From Haliea sp040221975 (GTDB lineage Bacteria > Pseudomonadota > Gammaproteobacteria > Pseudomonadales > Halieaceae), in NCBI GenBank assembly GCA_040221975.1, contig JAVJWR010000029.1, positions 127,940 to 191,939 of the forward strand: a DNA stretch of 64,000 bases, written 5' to 3'. Below, one piece after another: positions 63,708 through 64,000 of the stretch. Under the pieces are notes generated by a model that was not told the origin of the DNA, made no database searches, and saw only the letters and a program-made list of their open reading frames with translations. Numbering within the stretch: the first letter of the stretch is position 1; each line of letters opens with the position of its first letter. The translations under genes were made by a program, and so were the position numbers.

Positions 63708-64000
63708 GGCGCAGCATGTTCCTCAGAAAGCGGCTTCCGGGCCGCTTTTTTTGTGCCCGGGGTTCATTGATCCCGGTGCCAAGGTCCACGCCCGGAGGTC
63801 CAGGCAGGGGGCTGGCTGGACTGTTGACGGCATGGATGCCGTCACCAAGCCCCCAAGGACGGGTTCACGGCGTGTCCAGCCAGCCCCCTGCCTGGACCTC
63901 CGGGCGTGGACCTTGGCACCGGGATCAATGAACCCCGGGCACAAAAAAAGCGGCCCGGAAGCCGCTTTCTGAGGAACATGCTGCGCCTCAACGGGCGGTC
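63695..64000. repeat. Perfect inverted repeat, arms at least 127 bp, at the window end
   Basis: Bases 63695-63821 are the exact reverse complement of 63874-64000. The 52-bp centre (63822-63873) contains its own perfect hairpin, TGACGGCAT/ATGCCGTCA (63825-63844). The left arm includes the last 13 bases of rplS and its terminator, so the right arm carries inverted copies of both. The arms run to the window edge and may extend further. Short open frames inside the arms are identical on both strands and are not genes. Confidence 0.9.
63727..63752 (+). terminator. Terminator of the rpsP-rplS operon
   Basis: Stem AAAGCGGC/GCCGCTTT with loop TTCCGG and seven T (63746-63752), starting 20 bases after the rplS stop. 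An exact mirror copy lies at 63943-63968 on the minus strand because of the surrounding inverted repeat. Confidence 0.85.

Noticed and set aside
63723..63972. Pair of 73-residue open frames with the same protein on both strands
   Set aside because: They are a by-product of the inverted repeat, not genes.
1..64000. CRISPR array, phage or plasmid replication genes
   Set aside because: No regularly spaced repeats, cas, phage structural, rep or par genes were found on either strand.

Overview
The window looks like chromosome from a marine-type gammaproteobacterium, probably in or near the Halieaceae/Cellvibrionales. The reasons are the ffh and rpsP-rimM-trmD-rplS block beside corC and ypjD genes, queA-tgt next to a tRNA-Leu, several TonB-dependent receptors, and a PEP-CTERM protein behind a sigma-54-like promoter. 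The taxonomic call is inference from gene content; no marker was compared with a database.

Region 1 (1-32.6 kb) is a large accessory catabolic island. A minus-strand operon (7750 to 1696) encodes a peptide-type ABC binding protein, an MlrC-like M81 metallopeptidase, a RidA protein, a 3-hydroxyacyl-CoA/carnitine-type dehydrogenase, an SDR and an acetoacetate-decarboxylase-like protein. The divergent plus-strand operon (7990 to 19008) encodes the two permeases and two ATPases of the same transporter, two N-acyl-D-amino-acid deacylase-family amidohydrolases around a class-C beta-lactamase-type serine hydrolase, an MDR oxidoreductase and a hotdog thioesterase. Next come an acyl-CoA ligase with a divergent AraC regulator, a glyoxalase-like protein, a lipoprotein penicillin-acylase-type amidase, a YkvI-like permease, a DadA-like D-amino acid oxidase and TonB receptors. 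Together they suggest uptake and stepwise dismantling of N-acylated, D-amino-acid-containing peptides or lipopeptides: outer membrane receptor, deacylation and peptide cleavage, ABC import, D-amino acid oxidation, imine hydrolysis and acyl-chain activation.

Region 2 (28.3-43.6 kb) is decayed and mosaic. It holds remnants of IS630, IS21 (IstB), IS3 (two), IS66 and ISL3 elements and a beta-lactamase-fold serine hydrolase pseudogene. Intact genes lie between them: a CocE/NonD hydrolase, an NRAMP-like transporter lacking the usual metal motifs with a 64-residue membrane partner, and a PEP-CTERM protein, glycosyltransferase and TPR protein in a row. The region ends at a tRNA-Leu(CAA).

Region 3 (43.6-49.4 kb) is housekeeping: queA-tgt for queuosine, a Nudix hydrolase, a gamma carbonic anhydrase, a DUF1289 protein, and an overlapping GNAT acetyltransferase/histone-deacetylase-family pair.

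Region 4 (49.5-57.6 kb) is a second minus-strand catabolic cluster: TonB receptor, flavin monooxygenase, CrtI-like FAD oxidoreductase, AhpD/carboxymuconolactone-decarboxylase-like protein, SDR and an AraC regulator. It suggests oxidation of a lipophilic cyclic or unsaturated compound.

Region 5 (57.9-64 kb) is core: corC-like, ypjD, ffh and rpsP-rimM-trmD-rplS. The last 306 bp form a perfect inverted repeat with 127-bp arms that duplicates the 3' end of rplS in reverse. It is either a recent inverted duplication or a fold-back artefact.
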